A stretch of DNA of 9,371 bases from DASPXY01 sp038227745 (GCA_038227745.1 JBBRPS010000394.1:1-9371), one strand, 5' to 3'. Shown: positions 1 through 7,292, counted from the first letter of the stretch. Notes: generated from the sequence alone by a model not told the origin. Program-made: numbers and translations.

Positions 1-11
1 AGAGGTGCCCA

Positions 12-1199
12 TTACTTCGTCCTCTCCTTCGCGGTGATCTCGTAAGTGTGCGGGCGCGGCCTGCGGGCCTGGGCGATGGCCTTTTCTTCGCGGGCGATGT
101 CCTTGTCGTACAGGGCGAAGTCGCCGCGGATGAAGCCCCAGTGCCGCGAGTGGTCGTTGAACGGCCGCCAGCGGCGGTAGAAAAGCTGGTTCTTGCGGAC
201 GACCACCTGCCGCAACTTCCCGAGATCGCGGAACGCCGGTCCGGTCTTGACCTCCACCCCGCGCTGCCAGTCCGCCGCCCCCGCCCGCAGGACCTCCTCG
301 CCGTCGATCTTCAGGACGTACGCGCCGGGCGCCAGTCCCGTGACCCGCAGGAACTGGACGTCGCCCCCGGCGATGGGCAGCACGGCGTCCAGTGCCCGGA
401 AGCGCAGGCCGCCACCGGCCGCCGTCACCCGGTCCACGCGGGCGCCCGCGCTGCCGACGACCTTGCCGGTGTGGTCCAGTTCCACGCGCCATGTCCACGC
501 CGGCAGGCCGAGCTGCTCGGCGACCGCGCGGGCCACGACCGCGTAGCCGGCATCGTTGAGGTTGATGCCGTTGGTGGTGAGCCGCACAGGCGCCTCCCCG
601 CGCTTCGCCGCCTGCAGAGGGTGGAACAAATCCACGAACTGCAACCCGCGCCGGGCCGCGAGCTGCTTCAGGCCGGTCGTGTACTGTTCCAGGTGCCGGT
701 TGTGCTCGGCGGGGTCCGGGAACGGCCGGCCAAGGTCCTCGTGATAGGTCGGCGAGAGGAGGACGACGCGCGCCTTCAAGGGCGCCAGCTTCGTGAGCAG
801 CCGGTCGTACTCTTCGAGGAAGCCGGCGAGCCCCGCCGGGCCATCGAAGGACTCGTTCGTCCCGTAGCCCAGGAAGAGCGCGGTCGGCTTCAGCTCCTGC
901 ACTTCCTTGAGGAGCCGCGCCAGGCCGTCGGGGTTCTGGTAGCCGCCGGTGCGCGCCGTCCCGCGGACCGTGTCGCCGCCCCAGCCGAGGTTGCGGAAGA
1001 CGAGGCGCGCGTCCGGGTGGCGGCTGCCCAGGCGCGTCTCCAGCTGCCCGTGGAGTCGGTCCTGCTCGATGAGGCCGTCGCCCAGGAAGACGACGCGGTC
1101 GCCGTCCTGGAGGGCGAACCGCGGCGGCGGCCCCGAACCGTTCAGGCACAGAGGGACGAGCAGCACCAGGCCGAGCACAGGCGGTATGCGGAAGGACAT
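12..1199 (-). CDS. SGNH/GDSL-hydrolase-fold exported protein with degenerate catalytic residues
   Basis: A 395-residue protein. Residues 5-19 form a hydrophobic run after Arg4, consistent with a Sec signal peptide. Cys18 does not sit in a good lipobox. SGNH blocks are recognisable in order: block I FLGDG (38-42), block II NLGWGGDTV (70-78), block III GYGTNES (111-117) and block V NGINLNDAGY (210-219). In active SGNH enzymes block I is GDS and block V is DxxH. Here the Ser is Gly42, the Asp is Asn210 and the His is Asn213, so hydrolase activity is doubtful. The oxyanion-type Gly75 and Asn115 remain. The C-terminal 150 residues look like a beta-rich domain followed by an aromatic/Arg segment (YRRWRPFNDHSRHWGF). 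From memory, that layout is typical of a planctomycete SGNH family. It may bind, rather than cleave, a polysaccharide or ester. The ATG was chosen because the signal peptide follows directly; no strong Shine-Dalgarno precedes it. It is divergent from the downstream cluster, so probably not part of it. Confidence 0.85.
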   Translation of the reverse strand: MSFRIPPVLGLVLLVPLCLNGSGPPPRFALQDGDRVVFLGDGLIEQDRLHGQLETRLGSRHPDARLVFRNLGWGGDTVRGTARTGGYQNPDGLARLLKEVQELKPTALFLGYGTNESFDGPAGLAGFLEEYDRLLTKLAPLKARVVLLSPTYHEDLGRPFPDPAEHNRHLEQYTTGLKQLAARRGLQFVDLFHPLQAAKRGEAPVRLTTNGINLNDAGYAVVARAVAEQLGLPAWTWRVELDHTGKVVGSAGARVDRVTAAGGGLRFRALDAVLPIAGGDVQFLRVTGLAPGAYVLKIDGEEVLRAGAADWQRGVEVKTGPAFRDLGKLRQVVVRKNQLFYRRWRPFNDHSRHWGFIRGDFALYDKDIAREEKAIAQARRPRPHTYEITAKERTK

Positions 1200-1342
1200 G
1201 GGTCACCCGATCCGAGGAGTCCAGAGAGAGCCGCCCCTGCGCCCCGGCGGGGAGGCGGGGCCGGCGTGGCATGGCGGCTGGGTCAACGCGAAGTACGGCG
1301 GGGAAACCACCCTGACAACTTATTACCCCGGCGAGAAAGATC

Positions 1343-1414
1343 CACACAAGCCCGACGTGCCAGCGAGGGGCATGTCGGATGACAGATCCCTCGCTGGCGC
1401 GTCGGGCTTGTGTG
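1343..1414. repeat. 72-nt palindromic intergenic repeat (planctomycete-type)
   Basis: Arms 1343-1369 and 1388-1414 are 27 nt each and complementary except for one position (T1358 opposite G1399, a wobble pair as RNA). Inside the 18-nt centre, TGTC (1373-1376) pairs with GACA (1381-1384) in the same register, so the stem continues past a 3-nt internal loop to a GGAT tip. The core CCCTCGCTGGCG...GTCGGGCTTG resembles a sequence I recall as dispersed in planctomycete intergenic DNA. It is not followed by a T-tract and lies between divergent genes, so it is a poor terminator candidate. A dispersed, possibly mobilisable or REP-like element is more likely. Confidence 0.85.
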
Positions 1415-1502
1415 CGCTGACTTTTCGCGCCGGAGGAATAGCTGACGGTACGAGGGGATGTGAGGACTCCACGAAATTTCCCCCAGCCGCCCCGGAAATT
1501 GC

Positions 1503-1530
1503 TTGTTTCTCCACGGACGGCGGTTATGCT
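1503..1530 (+). promoter_or_regulatory. Possible sigma70-like promoter for the PLD gene
   Basis: TTGTTT (1503-1508) and TATGCT (1525-1530) are separated by 16 nt and match the -35 and -10 consensus at 3/6 and 4/6. They stand out as an AT-richer patch in very GC-rich DNA, about 70 nt before the ATG at 1603. Planctomycete promoters are poorly defined, so this is tentative. Confidence 0.25.
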
Positions 1531-1591
1531 CCTGTTCACGGCGCCTGCCCCGCGCAAAGGTGCGACCCCGGGAAGGCCCGTCCCCCATCCT

Positions 1592-1596
1592 AGGAG
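1592..1596 (+). promoter_or_regulatory. Ribosome binding site of the PLD gene
   Basis: AGGAG lies 6 nt before the ATG at 1603, a good Shine-Dalgarno spacing that fixes this start. Confidence 0.75.
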
Positions 1597-1602
1597 CCTC
1601 TC

Positions 1603-3333
1603 ATGTCCTCCCCGAACGGGACTTCCCCGGGCGCTGAACGCTACGAGGCGGCCCGCCGCGTCGCCTTCGCCGCCGTGCAGTCCGCTGTCGAGCGCCACCG
1701 CAAGCGCCTGCTGAAACTCCCCAACGTCCTCGGCGTCCGCCCCGGCTTCAAGTTCCGTGACGGCTGGATCACCCACGAGCCCGCCGTCGTCGTCACTGTC
1801 CTGCGCAAAATCCCCGAGGGGGAACTGCGGCCGGAGGAGGTCATCCCGAAAACCCTCGACGGCGTCCCCGTGGACATCGCCCCGGCCAACCCCCTGCAGC
1901 AACTCCGCGCCGCGCAGGGCAAGGCCGCGGCGCGGGGCGCCGCCGCCCTGCCGGAAGAAGAGCCGCTCATCCTGCCGGGGGCCGAGGCGGTCGCCGCGGC
2001 CGAGCAGGAGCGCAGCTCCGACAAGGGCCACGGCTACCGCAAGCCCGATGGCCTTCAGCTCAAGCCGGTCAAGGGCGCCATGAGCATCACGTTCCATGCC
2101 AGCCCCGACGCCGGCTGGCCCACCCTGAAGAAGTTTTTCCAGAGCGTCGAGCACACGCTGACCATCGCCATGTACGACTTCACCGCGACGCACGTCTTCG
2201 ACGGCCTGAAGTCGGCGCTGGCCCGGGCGGACGGGACGCTGCGCCTCAACCTCGACTTCACGCCGAACGGCCAGCGCCGCCCCGGCGAGATGCTGGAGCC
2301 GGAAATCGTGGACGGCCTGACGCAAGCGCTGGGCGACCGCTTCGAGTTCACGAAGGCCGCCGTCCACGTCCTCTACCCCAACGCCTACCACATCAAGGTG
2401 GCGGTGCGCGACGGCAAGGCGTTCTGGCTCTCCAGCGGCAACTGGCAGAACTCCAACCAGCCGCCCGACGACGTCTCACGCCTCGACCCGGCGGCGCAGC
2501 GGAAGCTCTTCAGCAGCCACAACCACGAGTGGCACGTCGTCGTCGAGCACCCCGCCCTGGCGAAGCTCTACGAGAGCTACATCAAGTTTGACATGAGCGA
2601 GTCCAGGCGCGTCGCCGGCGAGGCGGAGCGGGCGCTGGAGCCGGAACTGCCCGACATGCTCGTCCCCGAGGAGACGGCCGAGTTCGACGAGCGGGCGGCC
2701 GCCGTCCCCGTCCGCGTCTTCAAACCCCTGAAGATCGACTTCACGACCGCCGACCCGGTGCGCGTCCAGCCGCTGCTGACGCCGGACAATTATCAGGAGA
2801 ACGTCCTGAAGCTGATCGAGTCGGCCGAAAAGCGGCTGTACATTCAGAACCAGTACATCAAGCCGCGGACCGACTCGCCCGAGGCGTTCCGGCGGCTGTA
2901 CGAGGCGGTGGCGAAGAAGATGGCGGACGGGCTGGACGTGAAGATCATCCTCCGCCGCGAGGGCGACGTGCGCGCGATGATCGAGAGCCTGGAGACCGTC
3001 GGCATCCTGACCGACGGCGAGCACCTGCGCCTGCTGACGGGCTGCCACAACAAGGGGATTATCGTCGATTCGGAGACGGTCATGGTCGGCAGCCACAACT
3101 GGTCCGGCGACGGGGCCGTGTTCAACCGCGACGCCAGCCTGATCGTCTACGACGCCCGGCCGGCGGCGTATTACGAGAAGATCTTCCTGCACGACTGGGA
3201 GAACCGGGCGCGCCCATTCGTCCCGAGCGAGCGCGGGGCAGTGGCGGTGCCGGCCCCGGTTGAGGAGGGCGAGCGCGGGGCGGTGCCGCCCGGCATGATG
3301 CGCCTGTCGTGGCAGGAATTTTTCGGCGACTGA
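1603..3333 (+). CDS. Phospholipase D superfamily protein (two HKD motifs) with Nal1-like N-terminal domain
   Basis: A 576-residue protein with no signal peptide or membrane segment, probably cytosolic. Two PLD half-sites are visible. The first is H263-x-K265-x4-D270 with SSGN at 277-280, so Ser replaces the usual Gly. The second is H482-x-K484-x4-D489 with GSHN at 496-499, a perfect match. Paired HKD motifs form one active site through a phospho-histidine intermediate. Family members cleave phospholipids, DNA or RNA, or transfer phosphatidyl groups, and the substrate cannot be read from sequence. Residues about 35-95 (LPNVLGVRPGFKF ... VVVTVLRKIP ... LDGVPVDI) resemble the N-terminal domain before the trypsin-like domain in bacterial Nal1-like proteins; here the PLD domain follows instead. 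A charged, Ala-rich linker covers about 100-155, and a second linker covers about 335-375 between the halves. The start is set by a strong AGGAG. The caspase gene follows after 192 nt on the same strand. A nuclease or lipase effector role is inference. Confidence 0.88.
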   Translation: MSSPNGTSPGAERYEAARRVAFAAVQSAVERHRKRLLKLPNVLGVRPGFKFRDGWITHEPAVVVTVLRKIPEGELRPEEVIPKTLDGVPVDIAPANPLQQLRAAQGKAAARGAAALPEEEPLILPGAEAVAAAEQERSSDKGHGYRKPDGLQLKPVKGAMSITFHASPDAGWPTLKKFFQSVEHTLTIAMYDFTATHVFDGLKSALARADGTLRLNLDFTPNGQRRPGEMLEPEIVDGLTQALGDRFEFTKAAVHVLYPNAYHIKVAVRDGKAFWLSSGNWQNSNQPPDDVSRLDPAAQRKLFSSHNHEWHVVVEHPALAKLYESYIKFDMSESRRVAGEAERALEPELPDMLVPEETAEFDERAAAVPVRVFKPLKIDFTTADPVRVQPLLTPDNYQENVLKLIESAEKRLYIQNQYIKPRTDSPEAFRRLYEAVAKKMADGLDVKIILRREGDVRAMIESLETVGILTDGEHLRLLTGCHNKGIIVDSETVMVGSHNWSGDGAVFNRDASLIVYDARPAAYYEKIFLHDWENRARPFVPSERGAVAVPAPVEEGERGAVPPGMMRLSWQEFFGD

Positions 3334-3374
3334 TCCCGACGTTTATTCTTCAGGGGCGTGCGCGGATCTGCGGT

Positions 3375-3475
3375 GTTTAGCCGCGAGCCTCGGGCGAGCG
3401 GGGCCGCGCAGCGGGATCTGGCTCACCCGCTCGCCCCCCGCGCAGCGGGATCTGGCTCACCGCTCGCGGCTAAAC
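3375..3475. repeat. Composite inverted and direct repeat in the PLD-caspase gap
   Basis: A perfect 14-nt inverted repeat (3375-3388, GTTTAGCCGCGAGC, and 3462-3475) encloses two identical 24-nt direct copies at 3404-3427 and 3438-3461 (period 34). Both copies are followed by GCTCGC, offset by one base. A second inverted pair lies inside: GGGCGAGCGGG at 3392-3402 and its complement at 3426-3436. The whole block can fold on either strand. It resembles intergenic repeats I recall from planctomycetes. It also argues against extending the caspase frame upstream to 3358, because that extension would translate the repeat. Confidence 0.8.
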
Positions 3476-3514
3476 GAGCGACATCCGCCACACCCCCTTC
3501 CCGAACCCACAACC

Positions 3515-3518
3515 GGAG
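3515..3518 (+). promoter_or_regulatory. Ribosome binding site setting a GTG start at 3526
   Basis: GGAG lies 7 nt before GTG 3526. The surrounding 15 nt (3506-3520) are nearly identical to the leader of the CHAT gene, which supports this start over the upstream in-frame GTG at 3358. Confidence 0.7.
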
Positions 3519-3525
3519 ACGCGCT

Positions 3526-6500
3526 GTGGCCAAAACGACGAAATCCGCCAGAGACAAGGCCGCGGACAAGTCCGCCCGCTCCACGAAACCGAAAGCTGTG
3601 AAGAAGAAGCCGGCCAAGGCGAGGGCGGAAGCGCCCCCCACCGGCGGCGCGAACCTCTACGCCCTGCTCATCGCCTGCGACTTCTACCTCCCCAACCGCC
3701 TCGCCGAGGGCAGCTACCCCAACCTCGGCGGCTGCGTCCGCGACGTCCAGCACATCGAGGATTTCCTGCGGCGGCGCCTCGGCTTGACCGACGAGCGCCT
3801 CGTCAAACTCACCTCGACCGACGGCGGCGGCAGCGAGCCCCGCGAACCGTCCGAGCGCCGGCCAACCTACGAGAACATGGTCAACGCCTTCAACAAGGTC
3901 ACGCAGCTGGCCTCGAAGGGCGACCAGGTCTACGTCCACTACTCGGGCCACGGCGGCCGCACGCCCACCATCGTCCCGAAGGTCAAGGGCCCCAGGGCCC
4001 TCGACGAGGCGCTCGTGCCCATTGACATCGGCAACACCTCCGCCCGCTACCTGCGCGACGTGGAGATCGCCAAACTCCTCGGGGCGATGGTGGACAAGGG
4101 GCTGGTGGTGACGGTGGTCTTCGACTGCTGCCACTCCGGCGGCGCCGCCCGCGCCGCCCTGCGCGCCGACACCAACCTCGCCGTCCGCGGCGTCAGCTTC
4201 GTCGATAGCACGCCGCGCCCCACCGACAGCCTCGTCGGCAGCGCCGCTGAGTTGGCCGAGGCGTTGCCCCCCGCGGACAGCTCCCGCGGTGCCGCTCGCG
4301 ACCTGGCCGCGCACGCCGAGTCCCTGGGCTACACCCTTCTGGCCGCCTGCCGCCCCAGCGAGTCGTGCTACGAGACGGCCTTCGAGGGGTCCGAGCGCAA
4401 CGGCGCCCTGACCTACTGGCTGGTCAACGCGCTGCAGCAGCTCTCGCCGGAACTGACGTACCGCATGGTCTACGACCGCGTCCTCGCCCGCGTCCACAGT
4501 CAGTTCGAGAAGCAGACTCCCCTGCTCCAGGGCGACCCCGACCGCGTCGTGTTCGGCACCGTCGATCTCAAGCCCGAGTCCGCCACCCCCGTACTATCCG
4601 TCGCCGCGGACGGCAGGTCGGTCCGCCTCGCCGCCGGCCAGGCGAACCTCCTCCGCCCCGGGGCGCAGTTCGCCGTCTACCCGAACGGCACCCTCGACTT
4701 CACGCAGACCGACAAGCGCACGGCCCTCGTCCGCGTCCGCGAGATCGGCGCCGCCGCGGCCACGGCGGACGTGGTGAAGGTGTTCGGCGCTGCTGCGGTC
4801 CAGCCGGGCGACCAGGCCGTCCTGCTCGGCGCGCCGTCGCAGAAGCTGGTCCGCAAGGTGCGCCTCGAGCGCGCCGACGGCAAGCCCCCCGCCCCGGCGG
4901 ACCGGGCGCTGCTCGCCGTGCTCCAGGCCCTGCCCGGCAACGGCTGGGTGGAGGCGGCCGCCGGCCCCGCCGACGCCGCCGACTTCGTCGTGCGCCTCAG
5001 CGACGACCGCACGCAGTACCGCATCTGCGACGCCGATGGCCAGCCGATCCCGCTGCGGCCCGAGGTCGGCGTCTCGGATACCGGTGCCGCCGCGACCGTG
5101 ACCAAACGCCTGGCCCACCTCGCCAGGTACCGCGCTGTCCGTGAGCTGGATAACTTCGACTCCACTTCGCCGTTGAAGGGGAAGCTGGTCGTAAAGTTGC
5201 TCGGCGTGCAGGACGACTACCAGTCCGGTGACAGGCGCAAGCCGAAGCCGTTCCCCGCGGGCGCAGTCCCGACCCTACGAATGGGCCAGACCGCCTTCCT
5301 GAGCATCGAGAACCGATCCAGCCAGGTGCTGAACGTCGCGGTCCTCGACCTGAAGCCGAACTGGGGCATCGACTACGCCGAGCCACAGGAGACTAACCTC
5401 GATTTCACCCCCCTCGACCCCAACGCTGAACCGCTGGTGATTGACTTGCCCGCGGGCCTTTCCGAGGGCTACACCTCGGGGACGGACACGCTGAAGGTAA
5501 TCGCGACCGTGGACCCGACGAGCTTCCGCACGCTCGTGCTGCCCCCGCTGGACCAGCCCGCCGCAGCCTCCAGGGACATGAGTAGCCGCGAAAAAAGCCC
5601 GCTGGAGGCGCTGCTGTCGGCGCTCACCGCCGACCGGGCGCCGTCGCGCGACCTGACGACCGCCGCGTCGCCCAGCCGGGGGTGGGTGGTGGCCCAGGTG
5701 GAAGTCCGCGTGACGAGCGGCCAGGTCGCGCCGTCGGAGCGCGCCGCCGCCGAGGCCGAACCCGCGGGCGCCGCGCCGCCGGACACCCCTCCGGGGACAC
5801 TGCCCCCCGCCGACGCCTTCCTCGCCTTCCGCGAGCGCAAATTGTCCCTTTGGCAATCCGCGGTCGAGGAGGTGGTGGCCCGCCGCCTGGCGCAGCAGCG
5901 CGCGGGCGTGCGTTCCCTGCGCGCCCCCGCCGGCGCGGTCAACGACGAGGCGGTGCGGACCTCGGACCCCGTGCAGGCGGCGACGGCCCTGGCGGCGGCC
6001 CTGTACGCCGGCGAGCCGCTGGCGGACCCGCAGCCCGTGCGCGCGGCGGAAGTCGGCGTGGAGACCGAGGCGGCCCGCGGCATCATCGGCACCGCGTGGA
6101 AGTGCAACAAGGTGGCCCTGCAGCTCGCCTGGGCCAGGGTCACCGGCGACACGAACTCGGCGCAGAAGCTCGCCGACGAGCTGGCGTTCAACAGCTGCGA
6201 CCCGCTCTGGCTCGAGACCGTCGAGCGCTACGTGATGTACTTCCTCAAGGACCAGGGCACCATCCCCTACCGCAAGGGCAGCGACTCCGTGCTCGACGTA
6301 CCGCTGCCGCGGCAGGCGACCGTCGCCCTGCTCGCCGACTGGGGGACCGGCACGCCGACGGCCATCGACCTGCTCGGGCAAATCGCACGCAAGAACCCAG
6401 ACGTCGTCCTGCACCTGGGCGACATCTACTACTCCGGCACCGAGAGCGAGGTGCGGGCGCGCTTCCTCGACGTCTGCCGGCAGCTCCTGGGCAACAGGCC

Positions 6501-7173
6501 GCTGTTCTCTCTCTCGGGCAACCACGACATGTACTCGGGGGGGGCCGGCTACTACTGGCTCGTCGATCAGCTCGGGCAGAAGGCCAGTTACTTCTGCCTG
6601 CGTAACGCGGACTGGCAGTTCCTGGCCATGGACACCGGCTTCCACGACTTCAATCCGTTCACGGTCAACAGCAACATCACCTACCTGACCGACGAAGAGG
6701 CGGCCTGGCACCGCGCCCGGATCGAGGAGGGCACCGCCGCCGGCCGCAAGACGGTGCTCCTGTCCCACCATCAGCTCTTCTCGGCGTATGAGGCGATCGG
6801 GAAGGGCCCCGTGAACCACCTGCTGCTGAAGCAGTTCCGGGACGTGCTCGGGAGCGTGGCGGCCTGGTTCTGGGGCCACGAGCACAGCCTGAGTATCTAC
6901 GCCCCCCATGAGGGCCTGCGGCGCGGGCGCTGCCTCGGCTGCGCCGCCGTCCCCGTCTTCGTGGACCGGAACTACTACACGCCGCAGTTCGACGTGCCGC
7001 TCGTGCAGCTCCCCGACGGTTCCGGCCGGCCCGTCATGCTGGGAGACAACGGCACCGTTTACAATCATGCGTACGCCATCCTGAAGCTGGACGGCCCGAA
7101 AGCGACGGTGGCGTATTACCAGCACACGGACGAGCAGAATGCCTTGTACGAAGAGTCTTTGGATGAAGGATGA
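3526..7173 (+). CDS. Caspase-like protease fused to a purple-acid-phosphatase-type metallophosphoesterase
   Basis: A 1215-residue protein. Residues 1-42 are a Lys/Ala/Pro-rich basic tail, with no signal peptide. Residues about 44-345 form a caspase/metacaspase (C14) domain with HYSGHGG carrying His142 and FDCCHSGG carrying Cys202, the expected His-Cys dyad. The middle (about 345-730) is beta-rich; its IENRSSQVLNVAVLDL segment near 591 matches the C-terminal region of other long bacterial caspase-family proteins. A Ser/Arg then Pro/Ala-rich linker (about 678-765) and a helical region (about 765-930) lead to the phosphoesterase. All five metal-site blocks are present: ADWG (Asp938; purple acid phosphatases have GDxG), GDIYY (Asp966), GNHD (Asn999), LLSHH (His1081/His1082) and GHEH (His1118/His1120). 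Both halves look catalytically intact. The likely activity is cleavage after basic residues (metacaspase-like) plus hydrolysis of a phosphoester or nucleotide; the actual substrates are unknown. The last codons lie in a heptamer array. A role as conflict or cell-death effector is inference. Confidence 0.9.
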   Translation: MAKTTKSARDKAADKSARSTKPKAVKKKPAKARAEAPPTGGANLYALLIACDFYLPNRLAEGSYPNLGGCVRDVQHIEDFLRRRLGLTDERLVKLTSTDGGGSEPREPSERRPTYENMVNAFNKVTQLASKGDQVYVHYSGHGGRTPTIVPKVKGPRALDEALVPIDIGNTSARYLRDVEIAKLLGAMVDKGLVVTVVFDCCHSGGAARAALRADTNLAVRGVSFVDSTPRPTDSLVGSAAELAEALPPADSSRGAARDLAAHAESLGYTLLAACRPSESCYETAFEGSERNGALTYWLVNALQQLSPELTYRMVYDRVLARVHSQFEKQTPLLQGDPDRVVFGTVDLKPESATPVLSVAADGRSVRLAAGQANLLRPGAQFAVYPNGTLDFTQTDKRTALVRVREIGAAAATADVVKVFGAAAVQPGDQAVLLGAPSQKLVRKVRLERADGKPPAPADRALLAVLQALPGNGWVEAAAGPADAADFVVRLSDDRTQYRICDADGQPIPLRPEVGVSDTGAAATVTKRLAHLARYRAVRELDNFDSTSPLKGKLVVKLLGVQDDYQSGDRRKPKPFPAGAVPTLRMGQTAFLSIENRSSQVLNVAVLDLKPNWGIDYAEPQETNLDFTPLDPNAEPLVIDLPAGLSEGYTSGTDTLKVIATVDPTSFRTLVLPPLDQPAAASRDMSSREKSPLEALLSALTADRAPSRDLTTAASPSRGWVVAQVEVRVTSGQVAPSERAAAEAEPAGAAPPDTPPGTLPPADAFLAFRERKLSLWQSAVEEVVARRLAQQRAGVRSLRAPAGAVNDEAVRTSDPVQAATALAAALYAGEPLADPQPVRAAEVGVETEAARGIIGTAWKCNKVALQLAWARVTGDTNSAQKLADELAFNSCDPLWLETVERYVMYFLKDQGTIPYRKGSDSVLDVPLPRQATVALLADWGTGTPTAIDLLGQIARKNPDVVLHLGDIYYSGTESEVRARFLDVCRQLLGNRPLFSLSGNHDMYSGGAGYYWLVDQLGQKASYFCLRNADWQFLAMDTGFHDFNPFTVNSNITYLTDEEAAWHRARIEEGTAAGRKTVLLSHHQLFSAYEAIGKGPVNHLLLKQFRDVLGSVAAWFWGHEHSLSIYAPHEGLRRGRCLGCAAVPVFVDRNYYTPQFDVPLVQLPDGSGRPVMLGDNGTVYNHAYAILKLDGPKATVAYYQHTDEQNALYEESLDEG

Positions 7174-7209
7174 AGGATGAAGGATGAAGGATGAAGGATG
7201 AAGGATGAA
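7161..7209. repeat. Tandem heptanucleotide array, 7 x GGATGAA
   Basis: Seven perfect units with no interruption, followed by GGG. The caspase gene ends inside unit 2 (TGA 7171-7173), so its last four residues (LDEG) are repeat-encoded or repeat-adjacent. Because the unit is 7 nt, TGA cycles through all three plus frames within 21 nt. The minus strand (TTCATCC) has no stop in any frame. Such short tandem heptamers are known from cyanobacteria, and I recall this unit from planctomycetes. Confidence 0.93.
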
Positions 7210-7237
7210 GGGAAGACAGGCTGCTCTTCCCTTCATC
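7204..7237. terminator. 13-bp perfect hairpin after the caspase gene; possible terminator or attenuator
   Basis: Arms 7204-7216 (GATGAAGGGAAGA) and 7225-7237 are perfectly complementary around an 8-nt loop. The left arm uses the last heptamer unit. Only CATTTCC follows rather than a U-tract, so it is a weak intrinsic terminator. It could instead slow the polymerase, protect the upstream transcript end, or act between the caspase and CHAT genes. Confidence 0.5.
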
Positions 7238-7280
7238 ATTTCCTTCCACGGGGTTCTGCTTGGACCGAGGTCCCACACCC

Positions 7281-7284
7281 GGAG
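7281..7284 (+). promoter_or_regulatory. Ribosome binding site of the CHAT gene
   Basis: GGAG lies 8 nt before ATG 7293. Its 15-nt context (7272-7286) matches the caspase gene leader (3506-3520) at 14 of 15 positions. Confidence 0.7.
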
Positions 7285-7292
7285 ACACACCC

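Larger units (their letters stand above)
1200..1602. other. Divergent intergenic region (403 nt)
   Basis: This gap separates the leftward SGNH gene from the rightward PLD gene, so promoters for both should lie here. It holds the palindromic repeat at 1343-1414 and a possible plus-strand promoter near 1503-1530. A minus-strand TTGTCA (1318 to 1313) resembles a -35 box for the SGNH gene, but the hexamer 17 nt further on (TACTTC) is a poor -10. Reading frames across the gap are explained by GC richness and by the repeat, and I see no convincing gene. Confidence 0.7.

Noticed and set aside
1343..1414. Rho-independent terminator
   Set aside because: There is no T-tract on either side, and the flanking genes are transcribed away from it.
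1283..1588. Small minus-strand open frames in the first intergenic gap
   Set aside because: Their only distinctive peptides come from translating the palindromic repeat, and they have no supporting ribosome binding site or domain.
3227..3281. 13-nt direct repeat (3227-3239 and 3269-3281) near the end of the PLD gene
   Set aside because: It encodes a repeated ERGAV in a low-complexity Pro/Ala/Glu tail, which is common slippage in GC-rich coding DNA with no sign of function.
3358..3525. In-frame upstream extension of the caspase gene to GTG 3358
   Set aside because: It would translate the composite repeat into a low-complexity Arg/Ala/Pro stretch and has no good Shine-Dalgarno. GTG 3526 has GGAG at ideal spacing and a leader shared with the CHAT gene.
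7161..7237. CRISPR array
   Set aside because: The repeat unit is 7 nt with no spacers, and no cas genes are visible.
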